From: Verrucomicrobiota bacterium
GTDB taxonomy: Bacteria > Verrucomicrobiota > Verrucomicrobiia > Methylacidiphilales > Verrucolacustridaceae
NCBI GenBank assembly: GCA_010028775.1
Contig: RHAF01000057.1
Coordinates: 1 to 8,151, forward strand
DNA length: 8,151 nucleotides
Reading direction: 5' to 3'
Under the pieces are notes generated by a model. It had not been told where the DNA came from, searched no databases, and saw only the letters and a list, made by a program, of their open reading frames with translations. This document shows positions 1 through 6,815 of the stretch, in pieces. Both the position numbers and the translations under genes were made by a program. Numbering within the stretch: the first letter of the stretch is position 1; each line of letters starts with the position of its first letter.

Positions 1-630
1 GCAGAGATCAAGCAGATCCTGGAAAAAGACCTGTATTATCAAGCTACGGTTTTAATTTCCCTGGCGACCTCGGGTAAATCACGAGGGAAAGTGTACATCA
101 GCGGAGCGGTGACCAAACCGGGACCATTTGAGATTCCAGTGGATGAAAACATGACCGCCAGCAAGGCCTTGTCTTCCGTTGGGTTGGTGGAAGATCGCGC
201 CAACATCACCCAAATCAAACTGGTTCGCAAACCACCCGAGGGTGCGCCGCCCCCCGACCCCATCGTCATCAACCTCTATGAAATTCGGCAGGGCAAAACC
301 GATTCGGACAGGGTGCTGGAGCCCGAGGATCAATTGATTGTGCCCGCCGTAACCAGTCGGGGGCAGGTCAGCATTACCGGCAATGTCCGCCAACCGGGAA
401 ACCTGGCGATTCCCCTCGACCGTGCCTTCACGGTCAAGGACGCGGTGGTTCAAGCGGGTTTTGGCGACTTTGCCGACAAGAGGCATGTCAAACTCTTCCG
501 CAAAGGCGAAAAGGGCGAGCCCATGGTCATCGACATGGTGAAAATTCTTGAAACCGGGGAAGAGGAGATGGATCCCGAACTAGGTGATGGGGATCATATC
601 TTTGTGCCCAAGCGGCTGATCAATTTCTAG
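1..630 (+). CDS. Polysaccharide export protein with two SLBB domains (3' part)
   Basis: The frame is open from the first base to the TAG at 628-630, giving 209 visible residues; the start lies outside the window, and the GTG at 91 is an internal valine. The first 20 or so residues (AEIKQILEKDLYY...) resemble the end of a Poly_export domain. Two SLBB beta-grasp repeats follow. One starts near residue 29 (GKVYISGAVTKPG, ending DQLIVPA) and the other near residue 121 (GQVSITGNVRQPG, ending GDHIFVPKRLINF). In the Wza/GumB/KpsD family such proteins form the outer-membrane channel or periplasmic collar through which capsule or exopolysaccharide leaves the cell. The signal peptide and lipobox cannot be judged because the 5' end is missing. 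The co-polymerase/kinase gene starts 8 bases downstream, which is the usual Wza-Wzc pairing and supports the call. The exact subfamily is uncertain. Confidence 0.9.
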   Translation, partial: AEIKQILEKDLYYQATVLISLATSGKSRGKVYISGAVTKPGPFEIPVDENMTASKALSSVGLVEDRANITQIKLVRKPPEGAPPPDPIVINLYEIRQGKTDSDRVLEPEDQLIVPAVTSRGQVSITGNVRQPGNLAIPLDRAFTVKDAVVQAGFGDFADKRHVKLFRKGEKGEPMVIDMVKILETGEEEMDPELGDGDHIFVPKRLINF

Positions 631-633
631 GAG
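629..633 (+). promoter_or_regulatory. Shine-Dalgarno of the Wzc-like gene
   Basis: AGGAG lies 5 bases before the GTG at 639 and overlaps the TAG stop of the export gene. It selects this GTG over the later ATG at 660, and suggests that the two genes are translationally coupled. Confidence 0.7.
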
Positions 634-638
634 CCATC

Positions 639-2870
639 GTGAGCGACATCGTGCAAGAGATGGGAATCGGGGGGCCCTTATCGCCGGCAGTTCTGCGGGC
701 CCGAATCTATCGCTATAACCTGCTTCTTAGGAAATACTGGTGGTTGCCGGTTCTCCTGTTGTCCGGATCCTTGTTGGTTCAAGGCGTGCGTTATTTTCTG
801 GGGGAACCGATGTATGTCAGCACGGGAAGGATGATGGTCAGTCCGCGTATTATGACGACGGAAGCCGCCGTCTATACCGAGGAGCTAAGCAACTATTTCG
901 GAACCCAGGTTTCCCTCATGCAGAGCGAAGCGATCAAGCATCGTGCGACGGTGGCCGTGGAGAGTGCCAATCCGGAATTGAAGGACATCTTGGCGGAATT
1001 GGCGGTCCAGCAGGAGCCCAAGGCCTCTATTTTTATCCTTAAAGTCACCAGTCCCAACCCCAAATACTCCCAGCTCTTCGCCGATGCTTGCATGACCGAA
1101 TTTTTGGATTTTAAGAAAGAGATGAGGGGGGAGACCTCCCAAAAAACGGTGGATGCGGTGGCCAAGCAATTGGCCGAACTCGAAAAAGCGATCGCCGATC
1201 TCGACCAGAGACTCTTCTTGTTCAAGCAGGAAAATAACGTGGTCTTTTTGCAAGAGCAGGGGAACTATGTCGGCACTTACTTGCTCGACCTCAATAAGCA
1301 GTTGGCCGAACTGAAAAAAGAGAGCCAACTGCTGGATCTCATGAGCGTCGACCAGACCCTGGAGCGCCAGATGCAAAACACCGCGGATGGCCCGGGAAAA
1401 AAAGACGACACAAGTGGAGCCAGTCTGGTGGAAGGACCGCAATCCGAATACATCCAAACCAAGAGGCAGTTGCAGCGGGCCCGGGCGCGTCTGGAGCAGT
1501 TGAGCAAATATCTGAGACCGAAACACCCCAAGATTCTTGCCCTTAAGGACGAGATCACCCGCAATGAGCGCAAGCTGGAGATCGTCCGCCAGCAAAGCCG
1601 GGAATCGATCACGGAAAAGAGGCAGGCCATCCAGCTGCAAATCACCAATTTGGAAAAACTGGTGGCCGAATCGGAGACCAAGGCCCTGGATGTGGGCAGA
1701 AAAATGGCGGAATACGAAAAAATGAAGTCTGAGCGGGACCGACAGCAGCAACTCTATGACCGCCTTTTGGGAACGGTGCAAAACGTCAACGTCAGCCAGG
1801 ATGTCAGCCAATTTGATGTGAACATCCTGGAGAGAGCCACCCCGGCGCTCTCGGTCAAACCCGGCTTTTTGCGCTCCCTTTTGATCGGTTTGGGAGTTGG
1901 GTTGATCCTGTCGGGGGGCATGCTCTTTCTCCTGGACAGGTTTAACGACCGTGTGGCCACCGTGGTGGAGCTTTGCGAGCATTTCACCGAACCGATCTAC
2001 GGTCAGGTGCCTGAGGAGACCCCTGATGCGGATGGACGTCTTCCTTTGCTGACTCCGCAGGACACCAGGCATGTGTATGCCGAGAGCTTCCGGAACATAC
2101 GTTCAAGCCTTCGTTTTGTCGGAGGGGAGGGTAAAAAGAAAAATCGTGTGATCCTGGTCACCAGTCCCACCCCCGGGGACGGAAAATCCACCACCACGGC
2201 CAATCTTGCCTTGACCCTTTCCTTCGCCACGGATGAGAGAGTTTTACTGATCGACGGAGATTTGCGCCGGGGCGGATTGCATCGGTTATTCGGGTTGGAG
2301 GGAGAGCCAGGGTTGGCGGAGGTTCTTGGGGGGCAGGCGGAATGGCGCAAGGTGATCCAAAAAACACCGTATAAAAATCTTTTTTTCATGTCGTCCGGTG
2401 AACCGGCAGGTCATCCCGGGGAGCTTTTCTTCAATGCCTATTGCGAAGTCCTTCTGCAGGAGCTTAGGGCGGAGTATGAGACGATCGTGATCGACACCGC
2501 ACCAGTACTCGCGGTGGACGACACCCCCAGTCTTGCCCCGAAGGTGGATGGAACCCTCATCATTTACCGGGCAGGCAGGACCTCGTGTCGTTTGATGCGC
2601 AATTCGCTTGAGGCCCTTTACTCAAGAAATGCAAAAATCCTGGGAATCATCTTCAACGGGGTGGATCCCAAACAACCGGAATACGGTTATTACAAATATA
2701 CGGAGTACTACTACAGCAAGACCGTCAGCCGGAAAAGCACGACGCCCGCCACCGGTAACACCGCTGAAGGCGTCGATGGGTCCGGAGAGACTGCGGCCAT
2801 TCCTCCTCCACCCGTGCCGGGTCAGGGAACGGCCGAAGGGCCCCCTGCGATCACGGTCCGGAAGTCCTAG
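639..2870 (+). CDS. Wzc-like polysaccharide co-polymerase fused to BY-kinase
   Basis: This is an inner-membrane chain-length regulator and autophosphorylating tyrosine kinase for exopolysaccharide or capsule export. The 743 residues are close to the length of E. coli Wzc (about 720). Visible domains, in order: N-terminal Wzz part with TM1 at about 34-53; long periplasmic coiled coils at about 165-225 and 275-385; a proline-containing segment leading into TM2 at about 412-432; then a cytoplasmic CpsD/CapB-type kinase. The kinase begins with YAESFRNIRSSL and has Walker A GDGKST (513-518, Lys516), Walker A' VLLIDGDLRR (535-544, Asp539 and Asp541) and Walker B TIVIDTAP (615-622, Asp619). Seven tyrosines fall within residues 682-692, the usual autophosphorylation cluster. 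A 51-residue tail with a PPPP run follows, which is longer than normal. The start is GTG with a good ribosome site. The gene follows the SLBB export gene, consistent with a Wza-Wzc pair. Confidence 0.95.
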   Translation: MSDIVQEMGIGGPLSPAVLRARIYRYNLLLRKYWWLPVLLLSGSLLVQGVRYFLGEPMYVSTGRMMVSPRIMTTEAAVYTEELSNYFGTQVSLMQSEAIKHRATVAVESANPELKDILAELAVQQEPKASIFILKVTSPNPKYSQLFADACMTEFLDFKKEMRGETSQKTVDAVAKQLAELEKAIADLDQRLFLFKQENNVVFLQEQGNYVGTYLLDLNKQLAELKKESQLLDLMSVDQTLERQMQNTADGPGKKDDTSGASLVEGPQSEYIQTKRQLQRARARLEQLSKYLRPKHPKILALKDEITRNERKLEIVRQQSRESITEKRQAIQLQITNLEKLVAESETKALDVGRKMAEYEKMKSERDRQQQLYDRLLGTVQNVNVSQDVSQFDVNILERATPALSVKPGFLRSLLIGLGVGLILSGGMLFLLDRFNDRVATVVELCEHFTEPIYGQVPEETPDADGRLPLLTPQDTRHVYAESFRNIRSSLRFVGGEGKKKNRVILVTSPTPGDGKSTTTANLALTLSFATDERVLLIDGDLRRGGLHRLFGLEGEPGLAEVLGGQAEWRKVIQKTPYKNLFFMSSGEPAGHPGELFFNAYCEVLLQELRAEYETIVIDTAPVLAVDDTPSLAPKVDGTLIIYRAGRTSCRLMRNSLEALYSRNAKILGIIFNGVDPKQPEYGYYKYTEYYYSKTVSRKSTTPATGNTAEGVDGSGETAAIPPPPVPGQGTAEGPPAITVRKS

Positions 2871-3481
2871 AGCGGGGTAACTCCGGCTTTGTGGAGGGCG
2901 GTGGCCAGATCGGCCTGAGGAGGAAGATGGATGGTTTTCCATCCCAAGCGGGCTGGGGTTTTGAGATTTTCAGCCAAGTCGTCGATAAAAAGGGTTTTTT
3001 CGGCCTTGGCCCCGGCCTCCGCCAGGGCTTTTTCGTAGATTTCCGGGTGTGGTTTGCGGGAGCCCACCTGGTGGGAATAGATCCGTGGATGAAAGAGAGG
3101 AAAAAAATCATAGAGTGATTCCAAATGCTGGATATGCACTGCGCAGGTATTGGAAATCAGCCCGAGGGAATACCGTGAGGCGAGATTGCGGGCGATCTCG
3201 ACCCGTTCCGGCAGGGGATAGAAGATATCGCAAAAAGCCTCGCGCAACCTGGGCTGGGCGTTTTGCAGGTCGAGTTCCTCCGCCAGCAGGGTGAAATATT
3301 CATCGCAGGTGTGAAGCCCACGCTCGTAGTCGTGAACCCGTTCGTGGGACCAGATTTTTTCGCAGAAAGCGGTCAGGTCCTGCCCGGAGAACTCTGCCAG
3401 AGCGCGGAGTTTTTCACCGGCACGCAGACCCACCAAGATGTTGCCCACGTCAAAAAAAATGTGCGTGATGGGATGGTTCAA
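2867..3481 (-). CDS. HAD-superfamily hydrolase, YihX-like (subfamily IA)
   Basis: This is a predicted phosphatase of 204 residues from the TTG at 3481. All four HAD motifs are present: motif I FFDVGNIL (nucleophile Asp11), motif II LISNT (Ser110), motif III GSRKPHPEIY (Lys143) and motif IV FIDDLAENL (Asp167, Asp168). The DxG form of motif I, with glycine where most HAD phosphatases have the second aspartate, matches E. coli YihX (FDLGNV), an alpha-glucose-1-phosphatase. A sugar phosphate is therefore a reasonable but unproven substrate. The reading frame extends upstream to an ATG at 3535, which would overlap the end of the cyclase gene by 34 bases. TTG is preferred because GGGAGG sits 5 bases before it and because the family normally begins just before motif I. 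This is the last gene of the minus-strand block, and its TAG interlocks with the stop of the convergent kinase gene. Confidence 0.88.
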   Translation of the reverse strand: MNHPITHIFFDVGNILVGLRAGEKLRALAEFSGQDLTAFCEKIWSHERVHDYERGLHTCDEYFTLLAEELDLQNAQPRLREAFCDIFYPLPERVEIARNLASRYSLGLISNTCAVHIQHLESLYDFFPLFHPRIYSHQVGSRKPHPEIYEKALAEAGAKAEKTLFIDDLAENLKTPARLGWKTIHLPPQADLATALHKAGVTPL

Positions 3482-3486
3482 TCGAG

Positions 3487-3492
3487 CCTCCC
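3487..3492 (-). promoter_or_regulatory. Shine-Dalgarno deciding the TTG start of the HAD gene
   Basis: Read on the minus strand this is GGGAGG, 5 bases upstream of TTG at 3481. It lies in the 20-base gap after the cyclase stop at 3502, and argues against the in-frame ATG at 3535. Confidence 0.65.
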
Positions 3493-3501
3493 GCCTTGGG
3501 G

Positions 3502-5601
3502 TTATTTGGAGGTTTGGATGTATTCCCCGGCCCAACCCTCCGGGGGAGGGTGGTGGAGGAATCCCTCGCAGATCTTCCGGTAGGCCTTGGAGGGACCATC
3601 ATCTGGCTCAAGGGCCAAGGCCTCGTCGAACTTGGTGATGGCTTCCTGAAATTTCTTTTCGGCATGAAGTTTCCAGGCCTCTTCGAACAACCGAACGACC
3701 TGTTGCTTGGTCTCCGGCAATTCCCCCTTTTTGGCGAGGAGTTCGTAACAGGGGACCGGTTCGGTTTTCCCCTTTACGATCATGTTGGCAAGAAAGCGGG
3801 CCTCAATCTTCTCCTTGGCCATTTCAAAGGTTTTTCCACCGATCATGATGTGGGTATCAAAGGGTTTGTTGGCCGGCTCAAAACGGGCCGCCTGGTTGAC
3901 GGCATCCCCCATCACAGTGTATTGGAACTTTTTATCGGAGCCCATGTTGCCGGCCGCCACTTCCCCGGTGTTGATCCCCATCCGCGCATCGATGTCGCAT
4001 CCGTACTCTGCCTTGAGCTCCTGTTTCAGGGACTGGAGGCGTTCCTGTTGCTCCAGTGCCGACCAACAGGCTTTCCAGGCGTGGGAATGGGGATCCGGGT
4101 CGACCCATACGGGAACCCCGAAGTCAGCCATGATGGCGTCACCGGCGTACTTGTCGATGTAGCCCCCGAATTTTGTCACCAGATCGCTCATGGGAGTGAG
4201 GTAACGATTGAGGATCTTTGCCAAATCCTCGGCTGAAACGGACTCGGAAATCGTGGTGAAACCCGCAAGGTCGGAAAAAAAGATCGTGGCCATCTTTTTT
4301 TCCCCGGTGAGACGGAAGCGATCGGGATCCTCCTGCATGTAGGCGAGAACCTCCGGACTGACCATGGTGGAGAACATTCCGCTGACACGGCGTTTGGCCC
4401 TTTGCTCCAGGACAAACTCATAACTCAGACAGCCGATCCCCCCGAGCAAAAGGGTGAGGGCAGGGTTTACCACGGGCAGGACAAGACTTAGTTCATCCTG
4501 AACGAAAAAGGTCGCCACCGCATATCCGATCGCTGCGATCAGGAGAAGGGCCAGGCGAAGCACCGGCTGGCTGGTGGCGAGAATGATCAAAAGAGCGAAG
4601 ATGGCACCGGCCACCAAAAGGACGATGGGGGCCCAGCGAGGAGGGAGTTTGAGGAAACTGCCGTTCAGCGCCGCTCCCAGTGCCGCCAGATGCACCTCTG
4701 GTCCGGGCATGGGGTTTGGATAGGGCGTTTTGAGGACATCCTTGGACCAATTGCCGTAAGGACCGACCAACACCAGCTTGTCCCGCAACATCTCTCCGTT
4801 TTGAAAAACTTTTTCCCAGGTGGACGGCACGAACAGCTGGTAGATGGGAATCGCCTTGTAGTTGAAGTTCGGCGGCCCGGCGAAACGGATAAGACCGCTG
4901 GCTCCGGCTGGAATCCGGTCCCCTAAACCCGCCTTCTCCAGCATCCGGCCGGTCAGGGAGATGGCTGAGGTGTCCTGAAAAACACGACGGTAATGGGCGG
5001 TGCGAATGATGCCATCGGAATCGGGCCAAAGGTTGACGTAGCCGACGCGTCCGCCGGTGTTGTCCGAGGCAATTTCCCCCACCCCCTTGGCGGCGAGCAT
5101 GGCTGGCAGCGCCAACTGCACCGAGCTGCGTCCAAGGTTGCTGACCTCCTCGAAGGTGCCGCCGACCACGGCCCGGTTACCGAATTCGTCGAGGGACAGG
5201 AGAAGTTCATCGTCCCCATCCTTGGGGGTTGGAAGCATCAGATCGAGGGCCACCACCTTGGCACCAGCTTCCGCCACCCTGCGGATGACATGGCCCCATA
5301 CCGAGCGTCGCCATGGCCAAGACCCGGTGGACATTTCCGCCAAGGCCGGATGTGCGGAGATCTCCTCCTCCATCAGGACGTCGTTGTAGGACTGTTTGTC
5401 GATCGAAAGAAATACCACCTCGGAGGCGATGGGTGCGGATTTGCCAAAACGGACGCGGAGGTCCCGTGTGTAATTTTCCGCCTCCATCAGGGGCTTGAAC
5501 TGAATGAATCCCAGAATTCCGAGGACGAGGGAGGTTCCCGCACAAATAGACAAAAGGATCAACCGTCTTTGCAGGGCGTCTTTTTTTGCGGTTTTGGCCA
5601 C
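3502..5601 (-). CDS. CHASE2-domain membrane adenylate/guanylate cyclase (class III)
   Basis: This 699-residue membrane-bound nucleotide cyclase is predicted to make cAMP or cGMP in response to an extracytoplasmic signal. Domains in order: short basic N-terminus; TM1 at about 13-35; extracytoplasmic CHASE2 sensor at about 36-320 (with VVALDLMLP and VGYVNLWPDSDGIIR); three membrane helices at about 323-342, 348-366 and 371-391; catalytic domain at about 435-620; and a C-terminal TPR-like helical repeat at about 633-680 (FQEAITKFDEALALEPDD). Expected catalytic residues are present: metal-binding Asp444 (FFSDLAGFT) and Asp488 (KYAGDAIMADFG), base-contacting Lys484 and Thr562 (YTVMGDAVN), and Asn569 and Arg573 of the transition-state pair. 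Lys plus Thr is the class IIIb pattern and favours ATP. The ATG at 5601 has an in-frame TAA just upstream and no clear Shine-Dalgarno. The glycine-zipper gene stops 8 bases before it, so translational coupling is likely. Confidence 0.93.
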   Translation of the reverse strand: MAKTAKKDALQRRLILLSICAGTSLVLGILGFIQFKPLMEAENYTRDLRVRFGKSAPIASEVVFLSIDKQSYNDVLMEEEISAHPALAEMSTGSWPWRRSVWGHVIRRVAEAGAKVVALDLMLPTPKDGDDELLLSLDEFGNRAVVGGTFEEVSNLGRSSVQLALPAMLAAKGVGEIASDNTGGRVGYVNLWPDSDGIIRTAHYRRVFQDTSAISLTGRMLEKAGLGDRIPAGASGLIRFAGPPNFNYKAIPIYQLFVPSTWEKVFQNGEMLRDKLVLVGPYGNWSKDVLKTPYPNPMPGPEVHLAALGAALNGSFLKLPPRWAPIVLLVAGAIFALLIILATSQPVLRLALLLIAAIGYAVATFFVQDELSLVLPVVNPALTLLLGGIGCLSYEFVLEQRAKRRVSGMFSTMVSPEVLAYMQEDPDRFRLTGEKKMATIFFSDLAGFTTISESVSAEDLAKILNRYLTPMSDLVTKFGGYIDKYAGDAIMADFGVPVWVDPDPHSHAWKACWSALEQQERLQSLKQELKAEYGCDIDARMGINTGEVAAGNMGSDKKFQYTVMGDAVNQAARFEPANKPFDTHIMIGGKTFEMAKEKIEARFLANMIVKGKTEPVPCYELLAKKGELPETKQQVVRLFEEAWKLHAEKKFQEAITKFDEALALEPDDGPSKAYRKICEGFLHHPPPEGWAGEYIQTSK

Positions 5602-5609
5602 GGTTCAGC

Positions 5610-5903
5610 TTAATAAGCCCAAGAAGGGCGGGCGAGGGTGGATTCCTGTTTGTTGGCCTCCTCACCAAGTTCGTTCTCAAAATCACGAAGGAGACGATGC
5701 TCATACTCCGCAACCTGGCGTTCGATGGCGGTCACCGCCTCGCGGCGCGCGGCTCTTTCCGCATCAACCCGTTTTTCCTGCTCAGCATTGGCCACCAGCG
5801 CACCAATCAGCATTCCTGCGAAGGCCCCGGCTCCGGCTCCAATGGCAGCCCCGTTACCTCCTCCAGCCATGGCGCCGATTCCAGCGCCCGTGGCCGCACG
5901 CAC
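5610..5903 (-). CDS. Small glycine-zipper protein (possibly the 3' part of the upstream gene)
   Basis: From the GTG at 5903 the product has 97 residues. Residues 5-34 are a glycine zipper, rich in small residues in GxxxG-like spacing (TGAGIGAMAGGGNGAAIGAG), running into a hydrophobic MLIGALV. Residues about 39-85 form a highly charged helix likely to be a coiled coil (EQEKRVDAERAARREAVTAI). Such zippers are known to pack or insert into membranes; no enzymatic function is visible. The GTG has no recognisable Shine-Dalgarno and lies inside the end of the upstream gene, with a 50-base overlap in another frame. The upstream protein ends in a coiled coil that would naturally lead into this zipper. 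The two frames may therefore be one gene of about 398 codons broken by a frameshift, or two translationally coupled genes. The cyclase gene begins 8 bases after the stop. Confidence 0.6.
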   Translation of the reverse strand: MRAATGAGIGAMAGGGNGAAIGAGAGAFAGMLIGALVANAEQEKRVDAERAARREAVTAIERQVAEYEHRLLRDFENELGEEANKQESTLARPSWAY

Positions 5904-6807
5904 TGATCGAGGCCAACCGGCTATCGATGGTCTGCTTGGTGGCGATCTGCTTGTCCCGGGAGTTGATCAGTTCGCTTTGGGAGCGTAGCAGGGCGGGTGG
6001 GGGTTGGGAGGCCTCCCGGACAAAAATGGACTCCAAGGCGGGTATCCGGGTCAGCGTCAGGAGGTCAGCGCGGGTCGCCTTCCAAGTTCCCAAGCTCTTT
6101 TCCGCATGACGCAGAGTCCATCCTCCCTCCATGGTGGAGCCGGCGGGAAAAACGGTTTTTTGGCCGGCCAGATCGAAAACCTTGCCCGGCGGAAGGTCGT
6201 AGGCGTAGATGCCTTTTGGGTAGAGGCGTGTTTGGTTGGGGTGAAGACCCTTTTCCAGGCTGATTGGGACAACCGGAACCAAGAGAATGTCTTCCTTGGC
6301 CCTGAGGGAGACGGTGTAGTCGACCGTGACACCGTCCTCCGTCACGGTCAAGCATCGGGGAGCGATGGCGGTCAATTCAACCTGCTGGGGCAGGCGCCGG
6401 AGCAAAACCGCCCGTGCCAATCCCTCGGGCGGAAGATTTTTCCAGCGGTTCCACAGACCCAAGGTGGAATCTTTCCTCTCTGCAGGTGGGGGAAGAAGGG
6501 GAAAGGCGGGGGCGTTTTGATTGGCGGCATTTTTGGAAAGATTGCGGAGGGAGGCACTCCAGAGGGCGTAATCGGCCTGCAAAACCTGGGGCGTTCTGAC
6601 CTCGTCGTCATTTTTGGAGAAAGAAGATCCCGTATAAAGATAGAGTAGGATCGATCCTGCTATCAGCAGGCTGGCGGTTCCCAAGCCCAGCAAGAAAACG
6701 GGTTTTTCCCAAGGTTTTTTCGGGAGGGGGGAAGGCACCTTTTCACCCTCACGATTCGCCGGTGGGATGGAGGGTTGGATACGCCTGGGCGGACCAGAAC
6801 GAAACAT
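5854..6807 (-). CDS. One-pass membrane protein of unknown function
   Basis: I do not recognise the family. The 317 residues comprise a basic, proline-rich cytoplasmic N-terminus (1-35), one membrane helix at about 36-58 (VFLLGLGTASLLIAGSILLY), a presumably extracytoplasmic region at about 60-270, and a charged helical segment at about 275-302 (LLRSQSELINSRDKQIATKQ) likely to form a coiled coil. The middle region contains what may be a beta-rich domain (for example VTVDYTVSLRAKEDILLVPV, and YPKGIYAYDLPPGKVFDLAG). The last 15 residues (from about Ala303, CGHGRWNRRHGWRR) are an out-of-frame reading of the glycine-zipper DNA and look non-native, which suggests a frameshift near 5903. The ATG at 6807 lies 8 bases after the fpg stop without a clear Shine-Dalgarno. 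The position between fpg and the cyclase suggests membership of the same transcript; a role beside the membrane cyclase is only inferred. Confidence 0.7.
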   Translation of the reverse strand: MFRSGPPRRIQPSIPPANREGEKVPSPLPKKPWEKPVFLLGLGTASLLIAGSILLYLYTGSSFSKNDDEVRTPQVLQADYALWSASLRNLSKNAANQNAPAFPLLPPPAERKDSTLGLWNRWKNLPPEGLARAVLLRRLPQQVELTAIAPRCLTVTEDGVTVDYTVSLRAKEDILLVPVVPISLEKGLHPNQTRLYPKGIYAYDLPPGKVFDLAGQKTVFPAGSTMEGGWTLRHAEKSLGTWKATRADLLTLTRIPALESIFVREASQPPPALLRSQSELINSRDKQIATKQTIDSRLASISACGHGRWNRRHGWRR

Positions 6808-6815
6808 AGTTTTAT

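Noticed and set aside
91..630. GTG at 91 as the start of the export protein
   Set aside because: The frame is open to the window edge and the residues before it match the end of the Poly_export domain, so the gene is cut by the window rather than starting here.
885..2072. 395-codon open frame on the minus strand opposite the Wzc-like gene
   Set aside because: It is fully antisense to a well-supported gene. Its product is rich in His, Gln, Leu and Phe without any recognisable domain, as expected for the complement of coiled-coil codons.
3482..3535. ATG start at 3535 for the HAD gene
   Set aside because: It would overlap the end of the cyclase gene and add 18 residues not typical before HAD motif I, while TTG at 3481 has a strong GGGAGG site at good spacing.
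3496..4236. 246-codon open frame on the plus strand opposite the cyclase catalytic domain
   Set aside because: It is the antisense shadow of the conserved cyclase domain, with no independent motif or ribosome site.
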